Of a DNA stretch of 64,000 nt, positions 25,373 through 34,303 are shown piece after piece. The translations under genes were made by a program, and so were the position numbers. The notes under the pieces are model-generated. The model worked only from the letters and a program-made list of their open reading frames with translations, was not told where the DNA came from and searched no databases. Positions within the stretch are counted from its first letter, which is position 1; each line of letters begins with the position of its first letter. Location of the stretch: positions 1 to 64,000 of the forward strand of contig CAYTMQ010000010.1 in assembly GCA_964438995.1 (NCBI GenBank), given 5' to 3'. The DNA is from JABMMZ01 sp964438995. GTDB lineage: Bacteria; Bacteroidota; Bacteroidia; NS11-12g; UBA955.

Positions 25373-27136
25373 TTATTTTAATACTGTTATTGTACCATCA
25401 AAATACAGTACTTTTCCATTTAACCCTACTATTTTAGCTTTGTATGCATAAACATCGCTTTGCACAAAGTCACCATTAGCTGATCCATCCCAACCTTTTG
25501 ATATATCATTTGTTTCATATAGTATTTGACCCCAACGATCATATATAATAAAACTACTTTGTGTATAATCAATAAAGGCGCCTTTGGGATAAAATACTGT
25601 ATTAAACCCATTAATCTGAATTGCATTTGGGAAGTAAACTATTGGGTCGGATGTTACACATTCAATATTGCTATAGGATGTGTCTTTTCTGTTGTAAGTT
25701 GGATCAGGATTGTTTTCTATTGCACGTATGCAGTAACATATTATCTGTTGTGTTGAACTTAAAACTGTATTATCAGCATAGGCATTGGTTATGTTGCTGG
25801 TAGTGCTTAAAATGTTCCACGGGGAACTTTTATCAAAGTTTGGGTCGTTGCTTAACAATACTTGTTGATTTTCAGTCAGTTTAGCAAACTTGTCGTATAA
25901 ATTCCAAGATAATTGCTGGTCGCCTGGATTAACAAATACAACATTTAAAACAATTGTTGTGGCAATCTGACTGGTATCAAAGATTAAGTTACACGGACCT
26001 TCAGTTGTGAAATAGTAAGAATAAGTATATGTCCCGACTGAAACGTTGTTGTCAATCAGGTTGACTATGCCTCCTGTTGTGTTTTGTGTTTGCCATAAAG
26101 AAAATGGCCCAGATCCAGTGGCTTTGTAAATGTTTATTTTTTGTACAGATGTGCCAGTAGGAGTAACAAGTACTAACTCTACGAGACCTCTTTGAACTGA
26201 AGCTTTGGCAACATAAGAATTTTTAGTTGCTACAATGCTGTTGGTATTTGAACAACTTACATTCGAAGAAGATGTAATATTTGAACCTTGCTTTTTGGCT
26301 CTGATAAAGAAACAGTAAGTACTTCCAAAGGCATTAAAATTATATGTAAATTGGTTGATGTTCGCTACAACAGTGCCAATCTTTGTATAGTTACCAGCAT
26401 TAATTTTTAAATAAATATCATAATCTGAAACCGTCCACCCAACATATGGTGTCCATTGTAAACTAATGGTTTTATTACATTGGTCGTAGTTACTGCGCAA
26501 TTGCATTGTTGTGTGTGGAACACTAATAAGAGAAGTATTGTCGCAACTGTCAAATGCTGCAATTCCATATTTGAAAGGAGCTGTGCTTGGATCCCTATTA
26601 ATATCTATGTCTGTATAAAATAGTTTATCTGTTGAGTTTATAATAGAATTTGTTCCAGTAATGTAATAAATGAAATAACCTTTAACATCTGTGCTAGAAT
26701 TCGTACTCCAGCCAATAATGGTTTTCTGAGTTGCTAAGTCAACGCTAACCGAATCAATGTCTGAATTGTTTGGAGCGGTGTTGTCTATAACCACTGTATC
26801 GCTATAAATACTATCTATTCCATTACAAGCTTTGTGATAAACTAAATAGAATTCCCAGCTTTTTAAATTTCGTAGTTTTAAAGTTATATTATTGATAGAG
26901 AACGTGTTAACCGTTCCCATAAACTCAAATGGATTAAGTGTATTGTCTCTTCCATAAATATTAAAATGCGTAAATGTTCCACAATTGTCTGTTGGCGGAT
27001 TCCATAGTAAATACAACGTAGAGTCGGCTCTGTTTAAACAAGCTCTGCGCATTTTAGGACGCGTCTCTACACTATGGGCGACTTGAACAAACGCCAATAA
27101 TAGAAATAACCACGATATTTTTAGGTTAAATTTCAC
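25373..27136 (-). CDS. Secreted protein with gliding-motility-type C-terminal (CHU_C) sorting domain
   Basis: Signal peptide residues 1-22 (FLLLAFVQVAHSVE), several FN3-like beta-sandwich repeats between about 30 and 480 (for example LYLLWNPPTDNCGTFTHFNI, KTISLQWTPYVGWTVSDYDI, QQLSWNLYDKF), and a C-terminal CHU_C/T9SS type B sorting domain at 500-587: YFPNAIQINGFNTVFYPKG, FIIYDRWGQILYETND and GWDGSANGDFVQSDVYAYK. This should be exported by the type IX secretion system and attached to the cell surface. Its function is unknown. The start overlaps the upstream M16 gene by 11 bp. A one-mismatch parS-like site (25814-25827) lies within it. Confidence 0.88.
   Translation of the reverse strand: MKFNLKISWLFLLLAFVQVAHSVETRPKMRRACLNRADSTLYLLWNPPTDNCGTFTHFNIYGRDNTLNPFEFMGTVNTFSINNITLKLRNLKSWEFYLVYHKACNGIDSIYSDTVVIDNTAPNNSDIDSVSVDLATQKTIIGWSTNSSTDVKGYFIYYITGTNSIINSTDKLFYTDIDINRDPSTAPFKYGIAAFDSCDNTSLISVPHTTMQLRSNYDQCNKTISLQWTPYVGWTVSDYDIYLKINAGNYTKIGTVVANINQFTYNFNAFGSTYCFFIRAKKQGSNITSSSNVSCSNTNSIVATKNSYVAKASVQRGLVELVLVTPTGTSVQKINIYKATGSGPFSLWQTQNTTGGIVNLIDNNVSVGTYTYSYYFTTEGPCNLIFDTSQIATTIVLNVVFVNPGDQQLSWNLYDKFAKLTENQQVLLSNDPNFDKSSPWNILSTTSNITNAYADNTVLSSTQQIICYCIRAIENNPDPTYNRKDTSYSNIECVTSDPIVYFPNAIQINGFNTVFYPKGAFIDYTQSSFIIYDRWGQILYETNDISKGWDGSANGDFVQSDVYAYKAKIVGLNGKVLYFDGTITVLK
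25814..25827. promoter_or_regulatory. parS-like site with one mismatch, copy 3
   Basis: GTTCCACGGGGAAC differs from GTTCCACGTGGAAC at one central base. It lies about 740 bp from copy 2, within the CHU_C protein gene. It could be a weaker ParB site. Confidence 0.45.
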
Positions 27137-28376
27137 CAGCTACACAATACTTAAACGTTTTTATATCAAAATAATTGTTTGCACAGGCTTGTAAATCCAA
27201 GGCTGTAATAGAGTTTATGGCCGAAATGTATCGATCGTAGAAATCTTTTGGAGACTCAAGTTCTAAAAATCTCTTATAGCGCTCGCTTATGTTAAAAGCA
27301 CCATCAAAATTGCGCAACATGCTTCCTAATAAGTAATTCTTAGCGGTATCAAGTTCTTCTTGTGGAACTAATTCCTGCTGTAATTGTACTATCTCTTTTT
27401 CTATTTCAACTTTTACAGTTTCTGTCAATGTGTTGTTGCATTCTGAACTTATCTTAAAAATACTATAGGTTTTGAATGGTGTTATTGATGAGTGTATTCC
27501 ATAGGTTAATCCCTTTTCTTCTCTGATGTTTTTCATTAAACGTGATCCAAAATAACCACCTAAAACCAAGTTAAACAATGCAATGGTAAAGTAGTCTTTT
27601 TCCAATCTTCCAGGTAATACTTTGCCTAACCTAATGGAGTTTTGCGTAGAACCTGATTTGCTAATCTTTTGAATGTCATTTCCACTAGTAGGCTGAATCT
27701 CTACCGAACTTCCTATGATTCTTGAATTGCTTATCTCAAAGCCTGTATTTGTAAGTGATTTCTTAATATCATGTTCTGATGGACCTGTGAAAATAAAGTA
27801 AGGATGCTTCAAATATGAGCCCTTAAATTTTAACAATTTTTCTGAGTCGTATGAGTGAATTAAATCTTCATCAGAAATTGAAGAAAAAGGATGATTTTCT
27901 CCAAAAATTTGAATGTTAATTGAACGATTTGCAAGAAAATTTGTCTTATTTAAGTTGATGTTTAATTCACTGACTTTTCTATTTTTGTATATGTCTAGTT
28001 CAACCTTTGGATAAATACATTTTTCGATTGATGTATTTACGATATGTAGTATACTTTCTATATCAGAAATCAAACCGTATACTGTCACAAAAGAATTATA
28101 GTAATCAGAACCTTTAAATACATACGCTCCTAAAGCATCTATTGCTTCTGAAATATCTGTTGCGCTTTTTTCAGCCGTTCCGTTTAACAATAAATCCATA
28201 CCAAATAACGCAGCAAATTTGTCTTCAACCATACCAAACCCTGAGTTTGGCCATATGATTTCAAGCTTGAAGACACCTTCTTCAGAAGCAATTTTATAAA
28301 TATTGCCCTCAGCTTCAGTGAAACCGGTATGTATTTTTGTTATTTTTGATATATCTGGTGCTAATGCTCTGTTCAT
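27126..28376 (-). CDS. M16-family peptidase-like protein, non-catalytic type
   Basis: A 416-aa two-domain M16 (pitrilysin/processing-peptidase) fold: the C-terminal half has LGKVLPGRLEKDYFTIALFNLVLGGYFGSRLMKNIREEKGLTYG, the characteristic R/Y substrate-binding region, here split: GGYFGSRLMKNIREEKGLTY. The HxxEH zinc motif is missing from the N-terminal half, where SGFGMVEDKFAALFGMDLLL occupies its place. It is therefore probably the structural partner of the catalytic M16 protein encoded just upstream with a 4-bp overlap, as in heterodimeric bacterial M16B pairs. There is no signal peptide. Substrate unknown. Confidence 0.85.
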   Translation of the reverse strand: MNRALAPDISKITKIHTGFTEAEGNIYKIASEEGVFKLEIIWPNSGFGMVEDKFAALFGMDLLLNGTAEKSATDISEAIDALGAYVFKGSDYYNSFVTVYGLISDIESILHIVNTSIEKCIYPKVELDIYKNRKVSELNINLNKTNFLANRSINIQIFGENHPFSSISDEDLIHSYDSEKLLKFKGSYLKHPYFIFTGPSEHDIKKSLTNTGFEISNSRIIGSSVEIQPTSGNDIQKISKSGSTQNSIRLGKVLPGRLEKDYFTIALFNLVLGGYFGSRLMKNIREEKGLTYGIHSSITPFKTYSIFKISSECNNTLTETVKVEIEKEIVQLQQELVPQEELDTAKNYLLGSMLRNFDGAFNISERYKRFLELESPKDFYDRYISAINSITALDLQACANNYFDIKTFKYCVAGEI

Positions 28377-29611
28377 GATTCTGATTCGTACTTTAATAAG
28401 CTATAATTTTCTTTGCATAAAAAGTCTTGACAAACCTGCCTAATAGTGTCTGCATTAATGGCTTTCATTTGTTCAACTTCTGTGTTAATCAAATCAATAT
28501 TGCCAATTCTATGTGCATAACATAGTGCCATAGCCTTATTTAAGACTGATGTCTTTGCAAATAGGTTGCTTGTAATGGCTTTGTTTTTTACTTTGCTAAG
28601 TTCATTTTCGTTAATTCCATTCTTAGAGATATCAATTAATATCTCCATAATAGACGCTTCAGCCTCTTCAAAAGTGATATTTTTGTTGAGTTTTCCTTCA
28701 ATTACAAACAAACCTTCGTCTATATCTCCTGTGATGTAAGCGTGTATGTGCGAAAATATTTCTTTTTGTTTGACCAAAATAGTCATGAACCTGGACGATT
28801 CTGTGCCAGATAGAATATCAGAAAGCAAATCAAAGGCAAAATACCTTGGATCTGTTCTTTTAACCATATGAAATGCCAAATAAATAGCATTTTGAGGCAC
28901 ATCGGCTTTTACGGTCTTAACATGCTTTTCAAGTTGAATAGGTTCAGTAGGGTAGATGTTGTTGTTAATCGGACCAGCGGGAATATCACCAAACCATTTT
29001 TTACAAAATTTCTCGGCATTTTCTAAATTGATGTTTCCGGCTATACAAATGACTGCATTACTGGGATTGTAAAATTTTTCGAAAAAAGCAATCACATCGT
29101 TAAGTTCAGCGTTTTCGATGTGAGATATTTCTTTACCAATTGTTGCCCATTGATATGGATGGGTAGAATATGCCAAAGGTCTTAAATGTAGCCACGAATC
29201 ACCATAGGGTTGATTGAGATAGCGTTGTTTGAATTCTTCAATAACAACTCCTTTTTGTACAGAAAGTGATTTTTCTGAAAAATCCAATCTCAACATCCTA
29301 TCGCTCTCTAACCACAAAGCAGTTTCGATGTTCTCAGAAGGCAAAGTGATGTAATAATTGGTAATGTCATTATTTGTAAAAGCATTGTTTTCACCACTGG
29401 CTTTTTGAAGAGGAGTATCAAAGCTCGGAACATTAACCGACCCACCAAACATCAAATGCTCAAACAGATGAGCAAAACCAGTTTTATTTGGATTTTCATC
29501 ACGAGCACCTACATTGTACAAGATGTTTGTAACACAGAGATTTGTATTTGTGTCTTCATGGTGGATCAAAGTTAAACCATTGTCAAGTCTTCTTAATGCG
29601 TAGTTTATCAC
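28373..29611 (-). CDS. M16-family zinc peptidase, catalytic subunit
   Basis: The inverted zinc motif is intact: FAHLFEHLMFGG (HxxEH) near residue 47-51, with the distal Glu in the SENIETALWLESDRM region near 100. The first 412 residues contain both M16 halves; LSDILSGTESSRFMTILVKQKEIF marks the second. The frame starts at a GTG at 29611; an ATG two bases upstream is out of frame. A -7-like TATCTTTG ends 4 nt before this GTG. No signal peptide, so cytoplasmic or exported by unknown means. The 4-bp overlap with the inactive partner supports a stoichiometric heterodimer. Confidence 0.88.
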   Translation of the reverse strand: MINYALRRLDNGLTLIHHEDTNTNLCVTNILYNVGARDENPNKTGFAHLFEHLMFGGSVNVPSFDTPLQKASGENNAFTNNDITNYYITLPSENIETALWLESDRMLRLDFSEKSLSVQKGVVIEEFKQRYLNQPYGDSWLHLRPLAYSTHPYQWATIGKEISHIENAELNDVIAFFEKFYNPSNAVICIAGNINLENAEKFCKKWFGDIPAGPINNNIYPTEPIQLEKHVKTVKADVPQNAIYLAFHMVKRTDPRYFAFDLLSDILSGTESSRFMTILVKQKEIFSHIHAYITGDIDEGLFVIEGKLNKNITFEEAEASIMEILIDISKNGINENELSKVKNKAITSNLFAKTSVLNKAMALCYAHRIGNIDLINTEVEQMKAINADTIRQVCQDFLCKENYSLLKYESES

Positions 29612-29615
29612 ATTA

Positions 29616-29623
29616 CAAAGATA
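29616..29623 (-). promoter_or_regulatory. Possible -7 element (TATCTTTG) of the M16 operon
   Basis: Matches TAnnTTTG, 4 nt before the GTG start. No TTG at the proper upstream spacing, so support is partial. Confidence 0.3.
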
Positions 29624-29798
29624 AGTCCATGCTCACAAATCCATATATTTTCTATAGTTATGGCGATATTTACAAAACTAATTTTGTTAATAATGCTGTT
29701 TAAAACATCACATTTTTTAAACTATTTTCGTCTATAGTGCAACAAACACACAACAATTTCTATTGTAGACATTGATGGACTTTATAAATAAATTATCA

Positions 29799-29806
29799 TA
29801 AATTTG
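29799..29806 (+). promoter_or_regulatory. Possible -7 element (TAAATTTG) of the small lipoprotein gene at 29831
   Basis: Matches TAnnTTTG 24 nt before the chosen ATG. The nearest TTG (29772-29774) is 24 nt further up, longer than the usual spacing. Confidence 0.3.
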
Positions 29807-29830
29807 AGTACTTTTAAAAACCTTTTACCT

Positions 29831-30307
29831 ATGAAAACCACTATTTTTTCTCTTATTACCCTTTTTTTTATTGGATGTTCTTGCTCACCCAAAGCTGATA
29901 AAATTACTGTTATTGGTTTAACTTCTAATACTGATTCTAGCTTTAAAAAGTCGTCAAGTTCAATATTTAGATCTGGGTTTTTAATAAGCACAAGACGTGA
30001 AGAGGCTAACAAAGGTCTTTGTCTTTCATATACCAAAGAGCAGCCTATGCCCATAATTAGTAGTTCAATAATTGCTAGTACTCTTAGGGTTTTCAGCAAT
30101 CAAGATATCGGATCAATTAAAGCAGGACAAAATTTAACAGTGATGAAAACTTCTATTGATGACAAACTCGATCACAACGATAAAATTACTTTTACTATCC
30201 CAAGTTCTGATTTAGAAGTAGGCAAACGCTATATGTTTTCAGCAATTGCAAGGACAGTTGACAGTCTGCAATTCGAACACCATTTCGTGGTTAATGTTCA
30301 ACCTTAA
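29831..30307 (+). CDS. Small hypothetical lipoprotein
   Basis: I choose the ATG at 29831 (MKTTIFSLITLFFIGCSCSPKA), giving a lipoprotein signal with Cys at 16; an in-frame GTG/ATG-like start further upstream would overlap the promoter. The mature part is about 140 residues, beta-rich, with DIGSIKAGQNLTVMKTSIDDKL and VGKRYMFSAIARTVDSLQFE. The family is not recognised. It ends right where the convergent kynA ends (adjacent coordinates 30307/30308). Confidence 0.7.
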   Translation: MKTTIFSLITLFFIGCSCSPKADKITVIGLTSNTDSSFKKSSSSIFRSGFLISTRREEANKGLCLSYTKEQPMPIISSSIIASTLRVFSNQDIGSIKAGQNLTVMKTSIDDKLDHNDKITFTIPSSDLEVGKRYMFSAIARTVDSLQFEHHFVVNVQP

Positions 30308-31234
30308 TCACACGTCGTTGCCCCAATTTTCAAGTTCGTCAGAAGTCCAAAGTTCGGGGAAGAAAATACGTCTTTGATATTTTGGATGCATGTATTTTTT
30401 CCAATCACTTCCACCAGTTGCTTCTGCTTTTTTACCCGAACTTTCTAGATATTTTTCAGCTGCATAATAGTGCGCCATTACCCAAGTGACATTGACTGTT
30501 CTATCATAATGTCTCATGGCTTTTATTAAAGTCTCATCTTGTTTTACTTCAGATGGCAATGACTTAAATTTTGTATACAAATTTCTAGAGTTGTAATGTT
30601 CCATTTTTCTCAAGAAATCTTCCTTGTATTTGCCTTCAAACAATCTAATGAGCGTATTTTTTTTACCTGTGCTGTGGTCTTTGCCTGCAGCTTGCCAATA
30701 CAAATGTTCATAGGCGTGTTCGTATGGGGTATCTCTATCAATGGTCTTTCTATATCTGTTGTCAATGAGATTAATGAGCTCGGTTGATGCAAATTCAATC
30801 AATCTGTATTGTGCACTTTGAAATCCGCTTGCTGGAGTTAGAGTATTTCTAAACTTCATGTATTGATCTATTTCCATACCGTCTCCCATAATATCAAATG
30901 AAGATGACAACATATCAAAATAGCGACTAATACGTCTTAATTTTTCAGAAAAGAATTTTGCATCAATTGATTCAGTATTGCAAACTTGATCGATTTCCCA
31001 AAGCACCATTTTAAATAACAATTCATTGATTTGGTGGTACATGATAAACACCATCTCATCTGGCAAAGTTGTTCTTTGGATTTGTAAATTTAAAAGAGCT
31101 TCTGGTTGAATATAATCCCAATAAGTAATAGGTTTAGCCCAAACCAAACCTTCTAAATGGACATCCGGGTTTTGATCAATTGATTTGAATTTTTCTTCTA
31201 TTCTATTTAATATTTCGTTGGTTATTTCTGACAT
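30308..31234 (-). CDS. kynA: Tryptophan 2,3-dioxygenase
   Basis: Haem enzyme that opens the indole ring of L-tryptophan to N-formylkynurenine, first step of the kynurenine route. Family features are GLVWAKPITYWDYIQPEALL near residue 27, FIMYHQINELLFKMVLWEID near 63 (with the active-site His), ASGFQSAQYRLIEFAS near 130, and HYAAEKYLESSGKKAEATGGSDW near 260 read in two parts: VMAHYYAAEKYL and ATGGSDWKKYM. The 308-aa length fits the Bacteroidota form. Last gene of the operon, 1 bp after kmo. Cytoplasmic. Confidence 0.93.
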   Translation of the reverse strand: MSEITNEILNRIEEKFKSIDQNPDVHLEGLVWAKPITYWDYIQPEALLNLQIQRTTLPDEMVFIMYHQINELLFKMVLWEIDQVCNTESIDAKFFSEKLRRISRYFDMLSSSFDIMGDGMEIDQYMKFRNTLTPASGFQSAQYRLIEFASTELINLIDNRYRKTIDRDTPYEHAYEHLYWQAAGKDHSTGKKNTLIRLFEGKYKEDFLRKMEHYNSRNLYTKFKSLPSEVKQDETLIKAMRHYDRTVNVTWVMAHYYAAEKYLESSGKKAEATGGSDWKKYMHPKYQRRIFFPELWTSDELENWGNDV

Positions 31235-31235
31235 G

Positions 31236-32591
31236 TTATACTAAAATTTCTTTTCCTAAAGATTTGTGAATGATTTCATCTAATTCATGTTCAGATGTAG
31301 TGCTTGAAATACTGTTGCTTAAAATAAAAGTTTTCATTTCTTCATCCTGAATTTTCCCTTTTTCCAATGCAGTATGGTATTCAATATCGCTAAAAGAAAC
31401 CATTGAGTATAAAGGCAAATATTGGTCAGGATACAGTTCATGAATGCGTTTTTCAACTTTTTGCTGAAGATTGAATTCTGGGTCATTGATTTTATCCCTC
31501 ATGATTAAATAGTTTTGAAGAGATAGGTCTTGCACCGCATCACCATTGGGTTTTCTCAGTCTTTCATATTCTTCAAAACAAGATTTCCAATCTTCACCAT
31601 GTTTTTCCATTAAGCCGAACATAACTGTACAATCTTCAAATCCGGCATTCATTCCTTGACCATAAAAAGGCACGGTAGCATGTGCAGCATCACCCATTAA
31701 AACGGTTTGATTGTGGTGCCATGGGAAACATCTTATTATAGCTAATGAAGAGATAGGATGTTCGTTCCATGTGTCTGCTATTTCTGGCATCATGTTATAA
31801 AAATCGGGAAACATTTCTTTGAAAAAATCTATAATATCTTGCTTAGTTTTCAAGTTGTTAAAGCAAAATTTATGGTCTTCAAAGGGCATAAACAATGTAC
31901 AAGTAAACGAACCTTCAATGTTTGGCAATGCAATCAACATAAAACGACCTCTAGGCCAGATGTGCAAAGCGTTTTTGTCTAGTTTAAAACTACCGTCATT
32001 ATTAGCAGGTAGCAATATTTCTTTGTATCCATCATCAATGTAATTTTGACTATATGAGAATCTGTCAAGTTTTTGCATGGATTGATATCTAACGGTAGAG
32101 AAAGCTCCATCGGTTGCAAAAATGGCATCAGATTTAATCTCAAATTTTACCCCGTTAACACTGTGTTCGAAATAAGATATGTTTTTGTTCATGTCAATTC
32201 CGGTACAGCTGCTATCAAAGTATATTTCGGTCAAACCACTGGCTTCTGCAACTTCCATAAGTTTTTTGTTGATTTCTCCTCTTGACACAGAATAAATGGC
32301 TTGGTTGTTAATACCATAAGGGTGATATGAAGTGCTGCCATCAATATGATGCACAATCCTACCAGTCATAGGTATGGCTGATTTTCTAATGATATCACCA
32401 ACGCCAACTGCATCAAGGGCTTTCCAACCCCTATAAGAAATAGCTAGATTAATAGATTTCCCAGCTGAAATGTCGTGTGATCTCATGTCTGGGCGCTTTT
32501 CAAACATGCTAACTTTGTAGCCAGCTTTGTTAAGGTAAATAGCCCAAAGAGACCCTACCAGCCCTGAGCCAATTATTGTTGTTTGTTTCAT
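31236..32591 (-). CDS. kmo: Kynurenine 3-monooxygenase
   Basis: FAD-dependent hydroxylase converting L-kynurenine to 3-hydroxykynurenine. The ATG at 32591 (MKQTTIIGSGLVGSLWAIYL) places the FAD-binding GxGxxG at the very N-terminus and overlaps the haaO stop by 4 bp (ATGA); the longer frame starting at 32645 has no support. MGDAAHATVPFYGQGMNAGF near residue 290 is the second FAD motif typical of KMO. The total of 451 aa includes a hydrophilic C-terminus; in eukaryotes this part is membrane-bound, but here there is no clear TM. Kynureninase, needed next, is not in the window. Confidence 0.93.
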   Translation of the reverse strand: MKQTTIIGSGLVGSLWAIYLNKAGYKVSMFEKRPDMRSHDISAGKSINLAISYRGWKALDAVGVGDIIRKSAIPMTGRIVHHIDGSTSYHPYGINNQAIYSVSRGEINKKLMEVAEASGLTEIYFDSSCTGIDMNKNISYFEHSVNGVKFEIKSDAIFATDGAFSTVRYQSMQKLDRFSYSQNYIDDGYKEILLPANNDGSFKLDKNALHIWPRGRFMLIALPNIEGSFTCTLFMPFEDHKFCFNNLKTKQDIIDFFKEMFPDFYNMMPEIADTWNEHPISSLAIIRCFPWHHNQTVLMGDAAHATVPFYGQGMNAGFEDCTVMFGLMEKHGEDWKSCFEEYERLRKPNGDAVQDLSLQNYLIMRDKINDPEFNLQQKVEKRIHELYPDQYLPLYSMVSFSDIEYHTALEKGKIQDEEMKTFILSNSISSTTSEHELDEIIHKSLGKEILV

Positions 32592-33121
32592 GCTTCTTGT
32601 GTTTTTAGTTGTGGGGGTTCCATGATAGTACCACATTTTTTGCAAGTTCTCAATTCCAAGTTATCGTAAAAAGATTGCATTAGAACTGGTAATTGTGTTA
32701 CTATGTTATTTAAATGAAAATCGGCTTTATACAAGAGATTGCTGCAAGATTCGCAATACCACATACATGAATCGATTTCTTTAGCTTCTCTTTTTCTCTC
32801 AATAACCAATCCCAAAGTGTTGGCTTTTCTTTGTGGAGAATGTGGAATTCTTGGAGGCAATAAAAATATATCTCCTTCTCTAATGTCTACTACTCTTCTA
32901 ACACCATCTTCAATGATTGGTAATTGCATATCGCCTTCTAACTGAAAGAAAAATTCTTCACCCTCATTGTAGTGATAATCTTTTCTATTGTTCGGTCCGC
33001 CAACTACCATAACAATGGTTTCGGCATCTTCATAAATAACTTGATTACCAACAGGTGGTTTCAACAAATGTCTATTGTTTTCAACCCATTGTTTAAAATT
33101 GATTGGATTTAAAATTGCCAT
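32588..33121 (-). CDS. haaO: 3-hydroxyanthranilate 3,4-dioxygenase
   Basis: Iron cupin enzyme opening 3-hydroxyanthranilate to aminocarboxymuconate semialdehyde, the precursor of quinolinate or of the catabolic 2-aminomuconate branch. Iron ligands lie in DYHYNEGEEFFFQLEGDM (His, Glu) and RIPHSPQRKANT (His). The C-terminus carries the bacterial rubredoxin-like metal site, CESCSN near residue 123 and CKKCG near 160. The length of 177 aa is standard. It is 6 bp downstream of hppD and overlaps kmo. Confidence 0.94.
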   Translation of the reverse strand: MAILNPINFKQWVENNRHLLKPPVGNQVIYEDAETIVMVVGGPNNRKDYHYNEGEEFFFQLEGDMQLPIIEDGVRRVVDIREGDIFLLPPRIPHSPQRKANTLGLVIERKREAKEIDSCMWYCESCSNLLYKADFHLNNIVTQLPVLMQSFYDNLELRTCKKCGTIMEPPQLKTQEA

Positions 33122-33127
33122 AATATT

Positions 33128-34288
33128 TTATAAAGTTCCTCTTCTTGCTTGTTCTGCTTCAATGCTTTCAAATAGAGCTTGGAAATTGCCTTTACCAAAT
33201 GATTTCGCTCCTTTTCTTTGGATGATTTCGAAAAACAATGTTGGACGATCTTCCACAGGTTTTGTAAAGATTTGAAGTAAATAACCTTCTTCATCTCTGT
33301 CTACCATAATGCCCCATTTTTTTAATTCTTCTAAATCTTCTTCAATGATGCCCACTCTTTCTTTTACTGTGTCGTAATACGTTCCTGGCACGTAAAGAAA
33401 CTCAACGCCTCTTTTGCGCATTTCAGAAATAGTAAACACGATGTCGTCTGTTGCTACAGCAATGTGTTGGCATCCAGGACCATTATAAAAATCCAAGTAT
33501 TCTTCTACTTGTGATTTTTTCTTTCCAATAGCAGGTTCATTAATAGGAAATTTGATGTAGCCATTGCCATTTGTCATAACCTTACTCATCAAAGCAGTAT
33601 ATTCAGTTGAAATGTCTTTGTCATCAAAAGTTACTAGATTGGCAAATCCCATTGTATTGGCATAAAATTCTGCCCATTTGTTCATAGAGCCGAGCTCAAC
33701 ATTCCCTACCATATGGTCGATATATTTCAAACCAGTTGGAATTGGGTTGTATTCTGTTTCTAATTTCTCAAAGCCTGGTAAAAAAAGTCCGTGGTAGTTC
33801 TTGCGTTCAATAAAAATGTGCACTGTGTCGCCATACGTATGAATGCCTGAGCGACGGATAATACCATCTTTATCTTCTATGGTTTCTGGTTTTAAATATG
33901 GTTTTGCACCTCTAGATACTGTCTGTTCATAAGCATCATAGGCATCATCAACCCATAGAGCAATAACTTTTACCCCATCACCGTGTTTCATTAAATGTTG
34001 ACTTATTTCACTATTTGTATCGAAAGGTGTTGTAAGTACCAGTCTAATTTTGTCTTGTTTAAGCACATAAGAGGTTCTATCCTTTAAACCTGTTTCAAGA
34101 CCGGCGTAGGCCAAATCTTGAAAACCAAGAGCTGTCTTATAGAAGTGGGCTGCTTGCTTCGCATTTCCGACATATAACTCTACGTAGTCGGTACCATTGA
34201 TAGGCAAGAAATCTTGTGCTTTATCAAATATTTTTTTTGTTTCAGAATAATTAAAATTCGTTACACTTGTTAAATCTAATGTACTCAT
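33128..34288 (-). CDS. hppD: 4-hydroxyphenylpyruvate dioxygenase
   Basis: Fe(II) enzyme making homogentisate from 4-hydroxyphenylpyruvate in tyrosine breakdown. Two VOC repeats: GTDYVELYVGNAKQAAHFYK in the first, and in the second the iron ligands YIDHMVGNV (His), GCQHIAVATDDIV (His) and TLFFEIIQRKG (Glu). The length of 386 aa is as expected. It sits between hmgA (15 bp upstream) and haaO, so tyrosine and tryptophan degradation genes are mixed in one transcription unit. Confidence 0.95.
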   Translation of the reverse strand: MSTLDLTSVTNFNYSETKKIFDKAQDFLPINGTDYVELYVGNAKQAAHFYKTALGFQDLAYAGLETGLKDRTSYVLKQDKIRLVLTTPFDTNSEISQHLMKHGDGVKVIALWVDDAYDAYEQTVSRGAKPYLKPETIEDKDGIIRRSGIHTYGDTVHIFIERKNYHGLFLPGFEKLETEYNPIPTGLKYIDHMVGNVELGSMNKWAEFYANTMGFANLVTFDDKDISTEYTALMSKVMTNGNGYIKFPINEPAIGKKKSQVEEYLDFYNGPGCQHIAVATDDIVFTISEMRKRGVEFLYVPGTYYDTVKERVGIIEEDLEELKKWGIMVDRDEEGYLLQIFTKPVEDRPTLFFEIIQRKGAKSFGKGNFQALFESIEAEQARRGTL

Positions 34289-34303
34289 GATATGTAAATG
34301 TTT

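Noticed and set aside
29782..30099. Minus-strand 105-codon frame opposite the small lipoprotein gene
   Set aside because: The + strand frame has a proper lipoprotein signal and a -7 element; the minus frame has neither.
32592..32645. Longer N-terminus for kynurenine 3-monooxygenase
   Set aside because: It would put 18 unrelated residues before the FAD-binding strand and lengthen the overlap with haaO; the ATGA junction at 32588-32591 is typical of this operon.
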